The position numbers and the translations under genes were made by a program. 64,000 bases of DNA from Agrypnia vestita. Its lineage: Eukaryota > Arthropoda > Insecta > Trichoptera > Phryganeidae. Location of the stretch: assembly GCA_016648135.1 (NCBI GenBank), contig JADDOH010005090.1:158082-222081 (forward strand), written 5' to 3'. Of the stretch, positions 22,047-33,400 are shown piece by piece. Within the stretch, counting starts at the first letter, position 1, and the number at the start of each line of letters is the position of its first letter. The notes under the pieces were generated by a model. The model saw nothing but the letters and a program-made list of their open reading frames with translations. It was not told the origin of the DNA and did no database searches.

Positions 22047-23189
22047 AATACTTTTTTGGCTGGCTGGCGGGAGATTAGCGCCATCTGCCGTCAGATTTCG
22101 CACCAATCAAGCAGCGTCATCGCCGATGCATACGGTAAATCAAATGCATCTTATAGTAAGATTATTGTACTTAATTATTTATTTATTATCTTGAGAGATG
22201 TATACCTACAATCAAACCATTCTGCCGCCTTACCAATAATCCTCATTCATTCGTTTATAATTCAACCAAGCAACCCAAGTTATTTTCTTCTATCACTATT
22301 CACTATTCTAGACTATCCGGCGTTCTTTTCTTAACTCTTTTTCAATTCGTTCATTCATTCCTTTCTCTATCACAAATGGATTTGTTTCAGATGCGTCGCA
22401 GTGATCTCAATGACACTTTGACCAGCGAAGCATTTTAACGCACTCAAAATATTATGAAATCTTTAAGCTTCCAGATAACAATTTTATCTGAAAAGTTATA
22501 TTGCAGTCGAAGTGTTGAAGGTGATATCGCTCATATATACAAACAAAAGATTTTTTTTATAAACATTGCGCGAGTAAGATTATTAACCCGCGAGAACTGG
22601 CGCTAGTAAAAAGAGCGTGTAGAGTATTTTACTCACAAATATTGAATAAATTGTAAAAGTTTTATTTTTTTTCAGGGTTTTTCATATTTTATTTAACTTG
22701 TATTGAAACGAATGAATTTTTCGTAATCGATATAAGTTACTGTAATTGTACTTAGACGTGTAAAAAATAAGTAAGAGTTATTGAAAAAAAAACATATTGC
22801 ATAACTCCATAACTATTGCTATTAAGGTCATGGTTGCTTGAACATTTTCGAATCATAATCACGGCAGGAATCCACCTGTAAAGCAAGGTGGACTTGCTCT
22901 GTTACACCTGTATATGGCTGAGTGATGAGTTTAAATTAATGTTTTGAATATGTTGACGAGACGAGACCACCTAAAAATAAAACTAAGTTGTATGGGTACT
23001 AACGAGAATAAATTAAATATTTTTGTCAAAAAGTTATACACAAAGATGAGGGAAGTATGAAAAAAATATTTTATGCATACAGTCGTTTATATGTACAGAT
23101 TATAAATATTAGTTTTTATGAATAAAACATATTATTTTTTATAGTAATTTGATATAATTTAAAGGAATAAAATTTTTGTCAACTCTTAC

Positions 23190-23298
23190 CGAACATGTTT
23201 TCAGTTTTAGCACAGATTTTTTTTCCACCAGGAACCTGTATTGTACAATGCCGTAAAATAACTGATACAAATAATTGTGATCAGTCTTCGTATTTATA
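23190..23298 (-). pseudogene. Orphan promoter and first exon of gene A
   Basis: ATG TTC G with a GTAAGA donor (exon 23,190-23,196) is preserved, as are an initiator TCAGT (23,261-23,265) and a consensus TATAAATA (23,291-23,298). The duplication breakpoint cut intron 1, so exons 2-4 do not follow on this strand. Downstream on the minus strand comes the MITE half, then gene B's 3' flank. It could still start transcripts with no proper partner exons. Confidence 0.75.
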
Positions 23299-23486
23299 CA
23301 GTAAAATTGTTACTTATCATTTTTTCCAAGTATTCAAGGAATCGCCTAAACGATATCCGTGATAATAATCACAAAATCTCTATCTATTTAATAATGGCAG
23401 GAAACAAATATTAGGAAATAATACGACAAAAAAAGTGATAGAGTGATATTGATACCTTGATCAAATGAGATTAGATTAATTTTTTT

Positions 23487-23630
23487 TTGGGAAACCTGGC
23501 CAGAACCGTCAAGTTTGAAAAAAGACTCGATACAGATATACTGTGATCTCACCAGGAATCGAAACCGGGACCGCTGAAATGAGAAGCCCGTGTCATGCCC
23601 ACCGGACATGCATGGTACGTACCTTTAAAT
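23487..23630 (-). mobile_element. tRNA-like SINE fragment, duplicate of 10,115-10,255
   Basis: Same B box GGTTTCGATTCCTGG on the minus strand and nearly the same flanks as the unit-1 copy. It was duplicated with the segment, not inserted independently. Confidence 0.5.
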
Positions 23631-24881
23631 CTGACAAGCGCTCAAATATTATAAAATTATTTAATAAATAGTTATAAGCAAGTAAATCTGTTGTAGGTTC
23701 AGAAAAACAAAAATAAAAATTAATGAATCTACTTAACTCTTAAAAGACTGTGTAAAAAAATACCTTCGGGAACGGTGGTGTAACACAGTATTACATGATT
23801 AAAAATCGACATAGTTTTTAATGTGTTGTGAAAAAATTATTTTCAATACAGAAAATAATTTTAAAGGTCCCTTTATATAATTACGTAAGGTAAACATACA
23901 TATTTGTATTATTTTAGTAAATTATAAAATCATGGCATATCGAATTTGCGTGCGCTCACGCCGACGTACCATTACCAAATAAATTCAACGACGCGGCGAC
24001 TACAGTTCGTCTTTGTCTAACGTTATGCGACTTGACCGTGCTCATTCGATATTGTTTTCTCTTTCAATGAAACCCAAGCAACCGCCATCTCTATCCTACA
24101 TAAAATGTGTGGTATTAACGTGCTCTTTCTTGCTTGATTTAACTGCGACGTGCAATATTCTGCTCTCTTTTATACACTGGCCGAAAATACGAGCGTAATG
24201 AATAAATATTTTTAAATTAATAAATACGTACATTCGTAACAGTTAAATTTAGTCATTTTGGTGTGAAAATGTCTATTTGATTACAAAAAATGTGACGCTT
24301 TAGTTTTCGTAAATAAGGTAGATATTTCATATTTTGTATGACATGTAGACCTACGTTACACCACCGACACACAGATTCAAGTGATGATTATCTTATTTTA
24401 ATTCAAATTTTATTTTAACGTTGTACTGTACACACAATATTGGGTTATTTTTCACCAATAGTTTCGAGAAGTGCAGTTCTTCTATTTCTGTCCATTTACT
24501 GAACTGATAATAGCTATAATATTATATAATTGTATATGGGAACGACAGCTGTTTCCAAAACCAGTAGATAAAAATTAACTTATATTGTGTGTGAAGTACC
24601 TAAAATTTTTAAATAAAAATTGAATTTTGAATTAGATTATAAAAACATTACATTTTTATGTACATATTCGTTTACAGTCTACCTTGATTTTTTGTCATTT
24701 ATCAACCGTTAAGTAGTACAATACATATTACTGGTATTAGTATCCTAAATAAACCATTTTACACAGTTTTTATATGAAGAATGTTAAGAAATGACGATAA
24801 AATTAATTTTATATAAGCAATAATATGTCGATGAAATACAGAATTCAAAACTTATGTCTGTGGTACGGTTTTTTATTTTTA
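23631..24881. other. Unit-2 intergenic DNA up to the BEL/Pao insertion
   Basis: Collinear with 10,260-11,430. The last ~100 bases (GTTAAGAAATGACGATAAAA onward) are absent from unit 1, so the BEL/Pao element landed within a short extra insertion. No gene is seen. Confidence 0.55.
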
Positions 24882-25357
24882 CGTATTGTTGAACGTTACG
24901 GTTTTTAATAAATCAAATGCATGCGGTTATTCATTGAGATTTGTTAGTAGAGACAATCGTTCATTCGCGGGAATCATAACATTTACAAGATGCTAGAGAT
25001 TGATTGGCAGATGAATAGAGAAAACAGACACGCATATTGCAGTAAATGTCAACAACAAATAAGAAGAAATCCTACCTTTTAAATTTTAGATGTTGGGCTA
25101 TGAAACGGAAATGCCTCTTTCTTCCTTCCTGGTCCAACTGCAACTCCTTGTATGCCGAATTAATCATTCAAATGGTAGGTAAATCACACAAGATGCGGAC
25201 ACAAACTCCAGTCGATCGCCGATTGATTAACGATAATATCAAGATGACATAATCCACGGCTGCGGTTTATTCAAATACAAGTGTTTATGGAGGTTTACAT
25301 GAATATTTCTTGAACAGTGGTTCACAAAACGAACCTAAATTAGCGGCGGTAAGTACA

Positions 25358-25964
25358 TTGAAGGTGACCCACCACATACCCTGGGCTGTTTTATGCGCCG
25401 AAGCGTCCATATCAGCCCAACACATTCGCCGCCTGGTTGGCATTATTTTATGCTAAAGCGTCCTCTCCGCCCGGCCTTGCGTCCCAGCATAACAAGAAGC
25501 AAGACCAGGCGAGTCGGTCGCGCAAAACCTTCAATGTCCCACGCTAAAAGTCTTTATTTTTAAAAGAGGTTTTACAAAATTACAATAAAAGAACATCTAT
25601 AATCTAAAAAATACAACATAAGAACACCCGAGGAGACATCGCACGGGACAAAAATAAATCAACACCCCTCCTTGGAGGGAAAGGGACAAAACAAAAATAA
25701 AAACATGTAGCACTTGTGCCAGAAAAGGTAAAACCACCGGTATGACACCGATCAGGAGAGACAACGTAAAATTGACAAAATATGATACAAAACAGAAAGA
25801 TAACATGGTTGTGCAAATAAAATGGAAAATAACGATAGAAAACACAATGAAATTAACAAGAATGTAAAGAGAAAATAGAAGTAATAAACAGAAAAAGTGA
25901 AATTGAAAGATTATTAAAAGAAAACAAAGAAAGACCAATGTAGGGCAGCATGGTCAAGGGTACA
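25358..25964 (-). other. LINE 3' UTR
   Basis: Sequence between the ORF2 stop and the target duplication. The part nearest the end (25,360-25,545) is clearly GC-richer than the surroundings and contains the repeated words GAAGCGTCC/AAAGCGTCC. There is no poly(A) tail; the element ends ...GGTGACCTTCAA-like on the minus strand. Confidence 0.65.
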
Positions 25965-28900
25965 TCAGGACCACTGAGCAGGACCCCTCAGGATTTCCCA
26001 ACGGGTCACCCAAATTCCCACGAACACTTTAAAAAGTCTGAAGTTATCCTCACAACTCACAAGGTCGGCATTTGTAAGACGCCGACCTGTTCCATGTGGC
26101 CCATTTATGCCCTCAATCAAAGCTTCTCTTGCATCCCTCATCAAAGAACAGTCCCATAGGATATGTCCCGGAGTCTGGGCCACACGAGCACAGACGCACC
26201 AAGGGTGGGTGGAGAGCCCAAGATCATGTAACTTAGATCTGAACTCTCCATGACCCGACAGCAGCTGTACTGTGTGGTGGTTCAGTGTGGGGAAATACCC
26301 TTCGGAATCCTTTCTTTCTTTCACCGCCACCCTCGGGAAGAAGCTGTGGGTCCACCTCCCGGTGGTAGCGGCATCCCATCTTTCTTGCCAAACTTCGATC
26401 GTGATCCGTCTAATCCTTCTGTCCAACTCCTGGAACCGCTCGTTTTCCAGGCGCCTGAGAGTCCTACCGAAGTAGTCAGTTTCCAGACCCCGCCTAAGTT
26501 TACGGCGCGCGCAGGTCTCCAAAACCTCCAAGTCTGCAGGGAGCACCCCCGCTAGAACCGGGAGGGCCTGACTAGAAACCGTCCGGTAGGCCCCCGTCAG
26601 CGCCAGCAACGGAACTCTCTGCCCACTATTCAGAGCTGCAGCGACAACCCTAATCCGGAGCCTATGCGACCAGACCTCGGCTGCATACGTGACCTGAGCC
26701 ACATAAGTAGCCTTGTAAACTAGTCGCATAGCCGGCGAACGGATGCCCCAGTCCGCAACACTCATCCGCTTCATGGAAGCAAAGAAGACCCCCGCACGGT
26801 CGGAGATGATCTTGACATGAGCCAGAAAGGAGCCCGACATGTCAAAGGTCACTCCTAGGTACTTAACTTCTCTTTCAAATTTTACAGTTATTCCATCCAC
26901 TTTCAAAATCGGATTCCTAACCTGACTCAAGCCACCCTTCATCTTCAGAGCAACCGTTTTCGAAGGCGCCAGAGCTAACTTGTTTCTTTTACACCAGTCA
27001 GAAATCATCGTAATTGACCTATTACCCTTTTCCTCTAATTCTCTGTCCAGAAACTAGCAGGAGAGCATCATCCGCGTAGGCTATAGTCGTGCAGTCCACC
27101 GGTAGCGGAAGCAGTAACAGGTCGTCAAAGAGGATGTTCCACAGAGTCGGTCCTAGAACCGAACCCTGAGGGCAACCCATGTCCAGAGGCCTGGTGCGGG
27201 ATAATCCACCATAACTGAGGGTCACGGTACGATCACCGAGGTAACTTTTGATAATGTCAAAGAGATACCCCGGACACTGCCGGACCTTCAGCTTGGTAAG
27301 AATCATCTCCCACCAGGCATTATCGAAGGCACCCGATATGTCCAAGAAAATACCTATGACATACTTCTTACAATTATTCTTCACCCAATCACGTGCAAAC
27401 AACATGGCGTGCTCCGTTGACCTACCCCTGACAAACCCAAACTGCCGGTCACAGGCAGGCGAGAGATTTCTCTCAAGCCTGTTCCGGATCACCGTCTCAA
27501 GCACCTTCCCGAAAACAGGAAGGAGTGTGATTGGGCGATACGCACCTGGATCTGATCGAGGTTTGGAGTTCCCCTTGGGTATGATTGAGAGCACACCTCT
27601 CTTCCATACGGTAGGAAAAACTCCTACACTAATGCACTTATTCATCACAAACAAGACTTCTTTACTGGCATACCTCCAAACATTCTTCGCTATCGCCCCC
27701 GTAATCTTGTCCACACCGGGAGCCTTCTCAGGACCTAGGTTCCTAAAAATGACGCTCAGCTCAGCTCCCGTCACAGGTGGTGGCACTCGAGACTCTAGCA
27801 GCATAGAGCTAGTTGGGAGACGGGCCAGGGCACGGACAAGCCGGTGATGGTCCTCCTCCCCTCCAGTCCGCTCCAGAGGCACAAGTTTCTCCAAGAGCCC
27901 ATCCAGGGTGGAGATCAGACCATCCGTCGTCCTCCCGCTGAGAGTGATCCCGGAAAGGAGAGCAACGGGGTTTCCGACACTCCTCCGGACAAGCCCAGTG
28001 ATTCGCCAAGGATCGGCATTCCCAATCTCGGTCACCCACTGTTGCCAGTGGACCCGCTTGGCGCTACGGATCGCCGCCGTGTAAGCCGACCTAGCCACAC
28101 GGAGCTCCTCCACCAGGGTTTGCCGCACCATAGGAGCAGCAAGACTCTAACGAACAACCCCGCAACGCCGATAGGCCCGACGGTAGGCAGCCCGCAGCAC
28201 TCCCAGGTCAGTAGTCCACCAGCGGGATGAAAAATTTTTCCCCGGGCGAGTGCGACCGATAACGGAGTCGGCCGATCTCACTACAGCCTCGTTTAAGAGC
28301 TCACCAACCAGGGTTGGATCTCTTACACTTCTCTCATAAATACCTAATAGTTCCTCATTCAGGGTTGATCCAAAAGCGTCCCACTCCACGTCCCTGGAAT
28401 TAAGCGTCCATGTGTCTCTTGCGATTCTCGCTGGGACTCGAGAGAGATGAAAAGTGATTAGGCGGTGGTCACACTCAATCGCACCGTCCAACACTCTCCA
28501 GTCTTTGACAAGTCCCAGCATATTATTCGTACATAAGGAGAGATCAACGCGACTCTCCCCACCGGCATACCCTGCAAATGTTGGCAGTGAACCTGCCTCG
28601 TTGAGGATATTCAGGCCGTAACAAGCGATGAACCCCTCAACGGCGATTCTACGATCGTAGTTATTGTGCTGCCCAGAGTGATCATGCCAGAGGGGAGACC
28701 GAGCATTAAAGTCTCCACAAATCAACACATGCTTCCCTTTTAATTCATCCAGGGTACGGGAGAGACCTAGAATGTGAGGGCCCACAGGGTCGCCGTACTT
28801 GAAGTAAACCGAGATAAAATATATCTCGATCCCTTCAAGCACGACGGAGGCGCACACTCGATACCCATCGGAGAGGTGTGCCAGGTACAGGGGTTTCAGG

Positions 28901-29115
28901 CGACTAGTATCGACCAATATACCTGCACCCGGCGACACACCCTCCTCGATCATAACGAGGGGCGCCTCAATCCCGGGAGACCTGCTCTGCCTCGTGTACT
29001 GTTCCTGTACCAGAATCATGGTTAAATTAAGTTCACCAATCGCACGCTGCAACTCAAGGGATGCAGCGCGCGATCGGCCAACATTAACCTGGCCGATTTT
29101 AATCTCACTAGCCAT
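25965..29115 (-). pseudogene. LINE ORF2: endonuclease + reverse transcriptase (two breaks)
   Basis: The first part (28,150-29,115) is an apurinic-like endonuclease, with GQVNVGRSRAA at the start, LICGDFNARSPLWHDHSG, and SRVDLSLCTNN and ECDHRLI near the active site. A single in-frame TAG at 28,147-28,149 interrupts it, and the same frame continues as the RT (27,022-28,131) with KAPGVDKI, FLDISGAFDNAWW, GCPQGSVLGP and the catalytic YADD. A 1-nt-type frameshift near 27,030-27,050 separates the thumb and C-terminal part (25,965-27,008), which ends with a CCHC-like WCVCARVAQTPGHILWDC. All catalytic motifs are still readable, so the copy is young. Known role: nicks the target and primes reverse transcription there. 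Confidence 0.85.
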
Positions 29116-29968
29116 AGTTGGTAAGTTTCACGCTGAGATCGACCGCGGCCTGCAATGCAGGACACTCCGCGTCGCCCGTGCGATGTTCGGCAGGTTTCTT
29201 GAAGCGAGAGCATGTGGCGCATCGCGGAGGGTCGTCTAGTTTTGTGCACGCCTCTTCTTTGTGACCTTGAGTGGCACAATGACGGCACGTATCAACTTTC
29301 TGTTTACAAGACTTTGTAATATGCCCATACATATGGCATTTGTAGCACCGTGTAGCACCAATGTAATCACGTACTCGGCATGACTGCCAACCTTCTTTCA
29401 GGTATATTCGCCCATCGTCAAGAATAATTTTCCTAACTGCTGGCAAAACGGTGTAAACACAGTTTACACTATCGCCATCACGGCGGCCAAACATGTTTAT
29501 TCTTTTTGTCGTTTTTTTAAACTCCTCAAAGGATACCTCCGTATTTCCATCGATATTTATGGCATTGAATTCTTGGAGGAAGGTGTTCTCATTTAAGCTT
29601 CGAGGCACATCGTAGATGGCCACTCTTGGCAATCTGCCCTTCGGTTCTATCATGACTAATCCCTTGGATTCCAATCTGCTCTTGGCAGCCTTTATGCTAG
29701 CCAGATCTGTGTTTGACGAGGTTTCTAGTAAGACCCCCGCTCCTCGGACACGCCTAACCCTGACCAGACGAAAACCGTCATTAGTCGGCTTAAGTGTATC
29801 CATAAGAATAGTCTTCGTTGCGTCTGCCGAGGTGCCCTCGGCCTCCTTAGGGTAAATGATAACAGAGGACGGAGTGGGCCCGACCTCTCTCTTTTGTCCT
29901 CGAACATTTATTGTTGATGCAACATTGGCGTAAGAAGACTTCAGCGGTGCCTGGGAGGCGCAGCTCAT
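29108..29968 (-). CDS. LINE ORF1: Gag-like zinc-knuckle protein
   Basis: A 286-aa open frame starting MSCASQAPLKSSYANVAS, about 50 nt inside the 5' end of the element. The C-terminal third has three zinc knuckles: C-x2-C-x4-H-x4-C at 208-221 (CYKCHMYGHITKSC) and 228-241 (CRHCATQGHKEEAC), and a looser CATC...H...C at 250-269. The middle part resembles the nucleic-acid-binding region of R1-clade ORF1. Known role: it coats the element RNA and carries it back to DNA. The frame overlaps the start of ORF2 by 8 nt (29,108-29,115), a typical arrangement for coupled reinitiation. This ORF has no break. Confidence 0.85.
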   Translation of the reverse strand: MSCASQAPLKSSYANVASTINVRGQKREVGPTPSSVIIYPKEAEGTSADATKTILMDTLKPTNDGFRLVRVRRVRGAGVLLETSSNTDLASIKAAKSRLESKGLVMIEPKGRLPRVAIYDVPRSLNENTFLQEFNAINIDGNTEVSFEEFKKTTKRINMFGRRDGDSVNCVYTVLPAVRKIILDDGRIYLKEGWQSCRVRDYIGATRCYKCHMYGHITKSCKQKVDTCRHCATQGHKEEACTKLDDPPRCATCSRFKKPAEHRTGDAECPALQAAVDLSVKLTNYG

Positions 29969-30472
29969 GATCCCCTTCGCTATGTCCTCTCTCAGGATTC
30001 CAAATTCATTTAAGTAAGTAAGGCGGTAAGTACAGTATGCGGTTCTTCACTAAATTCAGACAATTAATAGTGATGATGCGGTAGGAATAATTAACTACAT
30101 GTGTTCGAGTCTATACAGGACAACAGATGTCGCTAGGCGTATTAAAAAGGCGGTGGACGGAGTGAATATTGATTAGGAATGAAGAAAGGATTATAGGGAC
30201 AGGATTGGTAGGTCTTCTTCATCTTACTGAAGTTCAATTCACCACAACCATCGTTCCTATTCCGCAATATTTTATCACTGGCCAAACCATTCTCCCCACC
30301 TTGGAAGCTTTGAGCTTTCAAACAACAAAACAAAAAATAAAATAACAAGAACAATGAAAATAAATATGTGCTTGAATACATGGCTTCACATGCGTTTTTC
30401 ATATTATTCATTCAAAGCACATTGCTTTGCTAATAAACCTAATACTAATCTAAACTATATTTCCTATACAAA

Positions 30473-33400
30473 TTAAAATTGTGTAGGGAGAGAACAGAGT
30501 CTTACTACTGGCCTTTTGAACGTTCCAGACGCAGTTCTCACGACTGCTACCCGGATGACGCCATCAGGTCCAGGAAAAACCTCCTCAATCCTACCCAATG
30601 GCCACCGCAATGGTGGCACATCATCTAAATGTATAAGCACAACTGTGCCCACTTGCACAGGATTTTCTGACGTACACCATTTTTATCTTGTTTGTAATGT
30701 GTGCAAATACTCCAACCTCCATTTTTTACAAAAAGATTGAACTAGGTTGTCCAAAAAATGTTTACGCATTAATAAATTGGGACACGTAGTTAATACATCT
30801 TCTGCAGGAAGAAATTGTAGAGGGGTGGTCATCAGAAAATGAGCGGGTGTCAGAATTTCTAGACTAGGATCTTCTGACATTAAACCCAACGGGCGGCAAT
30901 ACATTATTGCTTCGATTTGCGTAAGTACCGTCATTTATTCCAAATATGTCAGCAATTGCTTTCCAATCACTCTATATAAGTGCGCTTTAAGTGACTTTAT
31001 TTGGGACTCCCAACAATCCCCAAAATGAGGTGCATTGGGTGGAATCATTTTCCACGTAATTCTTTTCTTGAGAAATTTATCCCTTAATGCGGTTTGCAAA
31101 GTGTCGGACATCACCTTACTATATATTTCGTTAAATCGTGCCTTTGCACCAACGAAATTTGTCCCATTGTCAGAATACATATATAATATATGTATTCTAG
31201 CACACAGACCCTCGTCGCGAGAGGAAACGTTTAAAAGCGGCTAAAAAACTATCTGTTGAAAGATCAGAGACAAGTTCGACATGAACAGCTCTCGTAGAAA
31301 GACAGCTAAAGAGGCATATATACGCTTTCTGAGAACGTTGACCTCGACGTCTAGTTAACGTAGTGTTAATCGGGCCAGCGAAGTCTACACCGATGTGTAT
31401 AAAAGCTTTAGTAACCTCTTGAACTCTATACGAAGGCAAATCTGCCATTTTAGGGAGCGGATCTTTCGGTTTTATACGGAAATAAGCATTAAATTTTCTT
31501 ATTCTTGTTCTAATAACATTACGAGCGGAAATTATCCAATATTTTTGTTTAATTAGGGAATTCAGTAAATTTGCTCCAGTGTGGAAATTTTGTTTATGAT
31601 AATGACCAATTAAAAGATTAACTAAATGATCCGATTTTGGTAGAAGTGCAGGGTGCCTTGCATCAAATGGCAAATCTGAATTTGATAACCTGCCTGCTAT
31701 GCGGATAAGATCATGTTTTTTCTACAAATAGAAATTTTTTCTACAAATCGCTAAATACGTATATGTTATTTATAGAGTAAAGCGGGTTAAAAGCATCATA
31801 TACAAATCTTACTAATTTAGAGAGTAATAAGGCTGCGCACAGCTCTAAGCGAGCTAATGATACAGTATTTAATGGGGCGACCTTTGATTTGGAACATACC
31901 AAATTGATGGATGTGTTACCTTGAGCATTCGTAACGTGTAAATAAATAACACTGCCATATGCTTTTAAGCTTGCGTCACAAAAGGCGACTATATTTACAG
32001 TACAACCTGAAACTGCATTTAAGTGACCCCAATCTATATTGGCATTCCATAGTGATGATAAGGAGTTAAACATATAATATTACTGGAGACACCATAACTA
32101 AAATATCAAATAATCTTGCTACAACTGACAAGATGTTTTTCTTAGAACATTACTCGATACATGGAGATATTTTAAAGGAAAATACGTCTTCTTCTGGAAG
32201 CCACATCAATCCTAGAATTTTAAGATCAGTTTTAGTGTTCGTCAAATTTACTGGATTACAATTCTGAGGTGGTAATTCCGCTAGAAGCTCCTTTGAATTG
32301 CTTGAAAATTTAACCAATTCAAAGTCCCCAGCTGCGAAAAATGAAATTAATTCATTTACTAGTTTGATTGCCTCTATTTTCCCAGAACTAGCAGGGACTG
32401 ACTTTACTAAGTCGTTCATATAAAAATCGGATGTAGCAACAATTGCGGCGTTAGGAAAAGATTGCTGTTCATCGGAAGCAAGTTCACGTATGGTACGCAT
32501 TGCCAGATACGGACTTGCCTTCAATCCAAATGGAACAGAATTAAATTGAAAGGTGCGAATTTATTCATCAGTATTGAAGCGATATAATATCCTTTGATAT
32601 TTTTGGTGTTCTTCCGTAACCCCTATTCTCAAATACATTTGTCGTATATCCGCTGTTACTGCCACGGCGAAAAGGCGAAACCTAAGAAGAAGCAAAAACA
32701 GATCTTTTTGCATATTAGACCCTACGAATAAAATATCATTAAGTGATAAACCAGAATGGGATTTTGCACTAGCGTCTAACAATATCCTTACCTTTGAAGT
32801 AGCTTTATCTTGGCGAATAATTACGTGATGTGGTATATAATATCCATCCTCCACAGGAGATGGAATTTCACGCAAATAATTATTATTTAAATAATCATTA
32901 ATAACATCATTATAATGTTGACGTAATTCTGGATTACAACTGAATTTACGTTCTAAGGCAATCAAACGCCTTTGTGCGGTTGCAAAGGAACTACCTAACT
33001 CATTTGGATTCTTACAAAATGGAAGAGCTAAATATAACGGCCCTGATCATTTCGAGAAATCGTTGAACGATAAATATTTTCACAAGCTATGTCTTCCGGA
33101 CTTTGAAATTGTTTAATAGGAAATTCTTCCAATGTCCAGAACTTATGAAAGGTATTTTACAATTCTGTTATAGCGCAACAAGATATAGAATTTATATCAC
33201 TTTGTACAATTTGTGATATTGCGGTTGTAGTTGATTTAAATGCGGTATTTTCAGATGGGTAAGGTATATTACCCATAATTTTATATCCCAATATTGTTTC
33301 AATGATTGGTGCTAAATTCGGCACTTCAATTATTCCACCCGTTAAGATATACGGAAATAATTGTGCTCCCAATACAATTTCTATATCACCAGGCATATTC

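Larger units (their letters stand above)
9338..22650. repeat. Tandem segmental duplication, unit 1
   Basis: The unit runs from inside the intron-1 MITE of gene A through gene A exon 1, intergenic DNA, gene B and its 3' flank to inside a piggyBac-like MITE end (TTAACCCGCGAGAAC at 22,586). It repeats as 22,665-44,540. Long collinear stretches are close to 90% identical by eye, including both promoters, all gene B/C exons and the SINE. Each unit has private insertions and deletions. Confidence 0.85.
25358..30021 (-). mobile_element. R1-clade non-LTR retrotransposon, near full length
   Basis: A 4,664-bp minus-strand insertion with a 13-bp target duplication (GGCGGTAAGTACA). It has a ~50-nt 5' UTR, ORF1 with three zinc knuckles, ORF2 with endonuclease, RT and a C-terminal CCHC, and a ~600-bp 3' UTR that is GC-rich at its end. 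ORF1/ORF2 overlap and the C-terminal CCHC after the RT are typical of the R1 clade (R1, TRAS, SART, Waldo). Sub-clade is not resolved. ORF2 carries one TAG and one frameshift. There is no 28S rDNA or telomeric target, so it is not R1 itself and probably not TRAS/SART. Confidence 0.85.
24887..30289 (-). repeat. BEL/Pao 3' LTR, split by a LINE (24,887-25,357 and 30,035-30,289)
   Basis: The two parts sum to 726 bp. They share TTTTTAATAAATCAAATGCA, GAGATTGATTGGCAGATGAA and GGATTATAGGGACAGGATTG with the 5' LTR. The LINE duplicated the 13-bp target GGCGGTAAGTACA (25,345-25,357 and 30,022-30,034). Confidence 0.9.

Noticed and set aside
25360..25545. GC-rich block considered as a separate gene or rDNA piece
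   Set aside because: It lies inside the target duplications of the LINE and downstream of ORF2, so it is the LINE 3' UTR.
26250..29855. Plus-strand open frames across the LINE (for example 27,248-27,847 and 27,844-28,230)
   Set aside because: They lie opposite the endonuclease and RT frames of the LINE and have no domain of their own.
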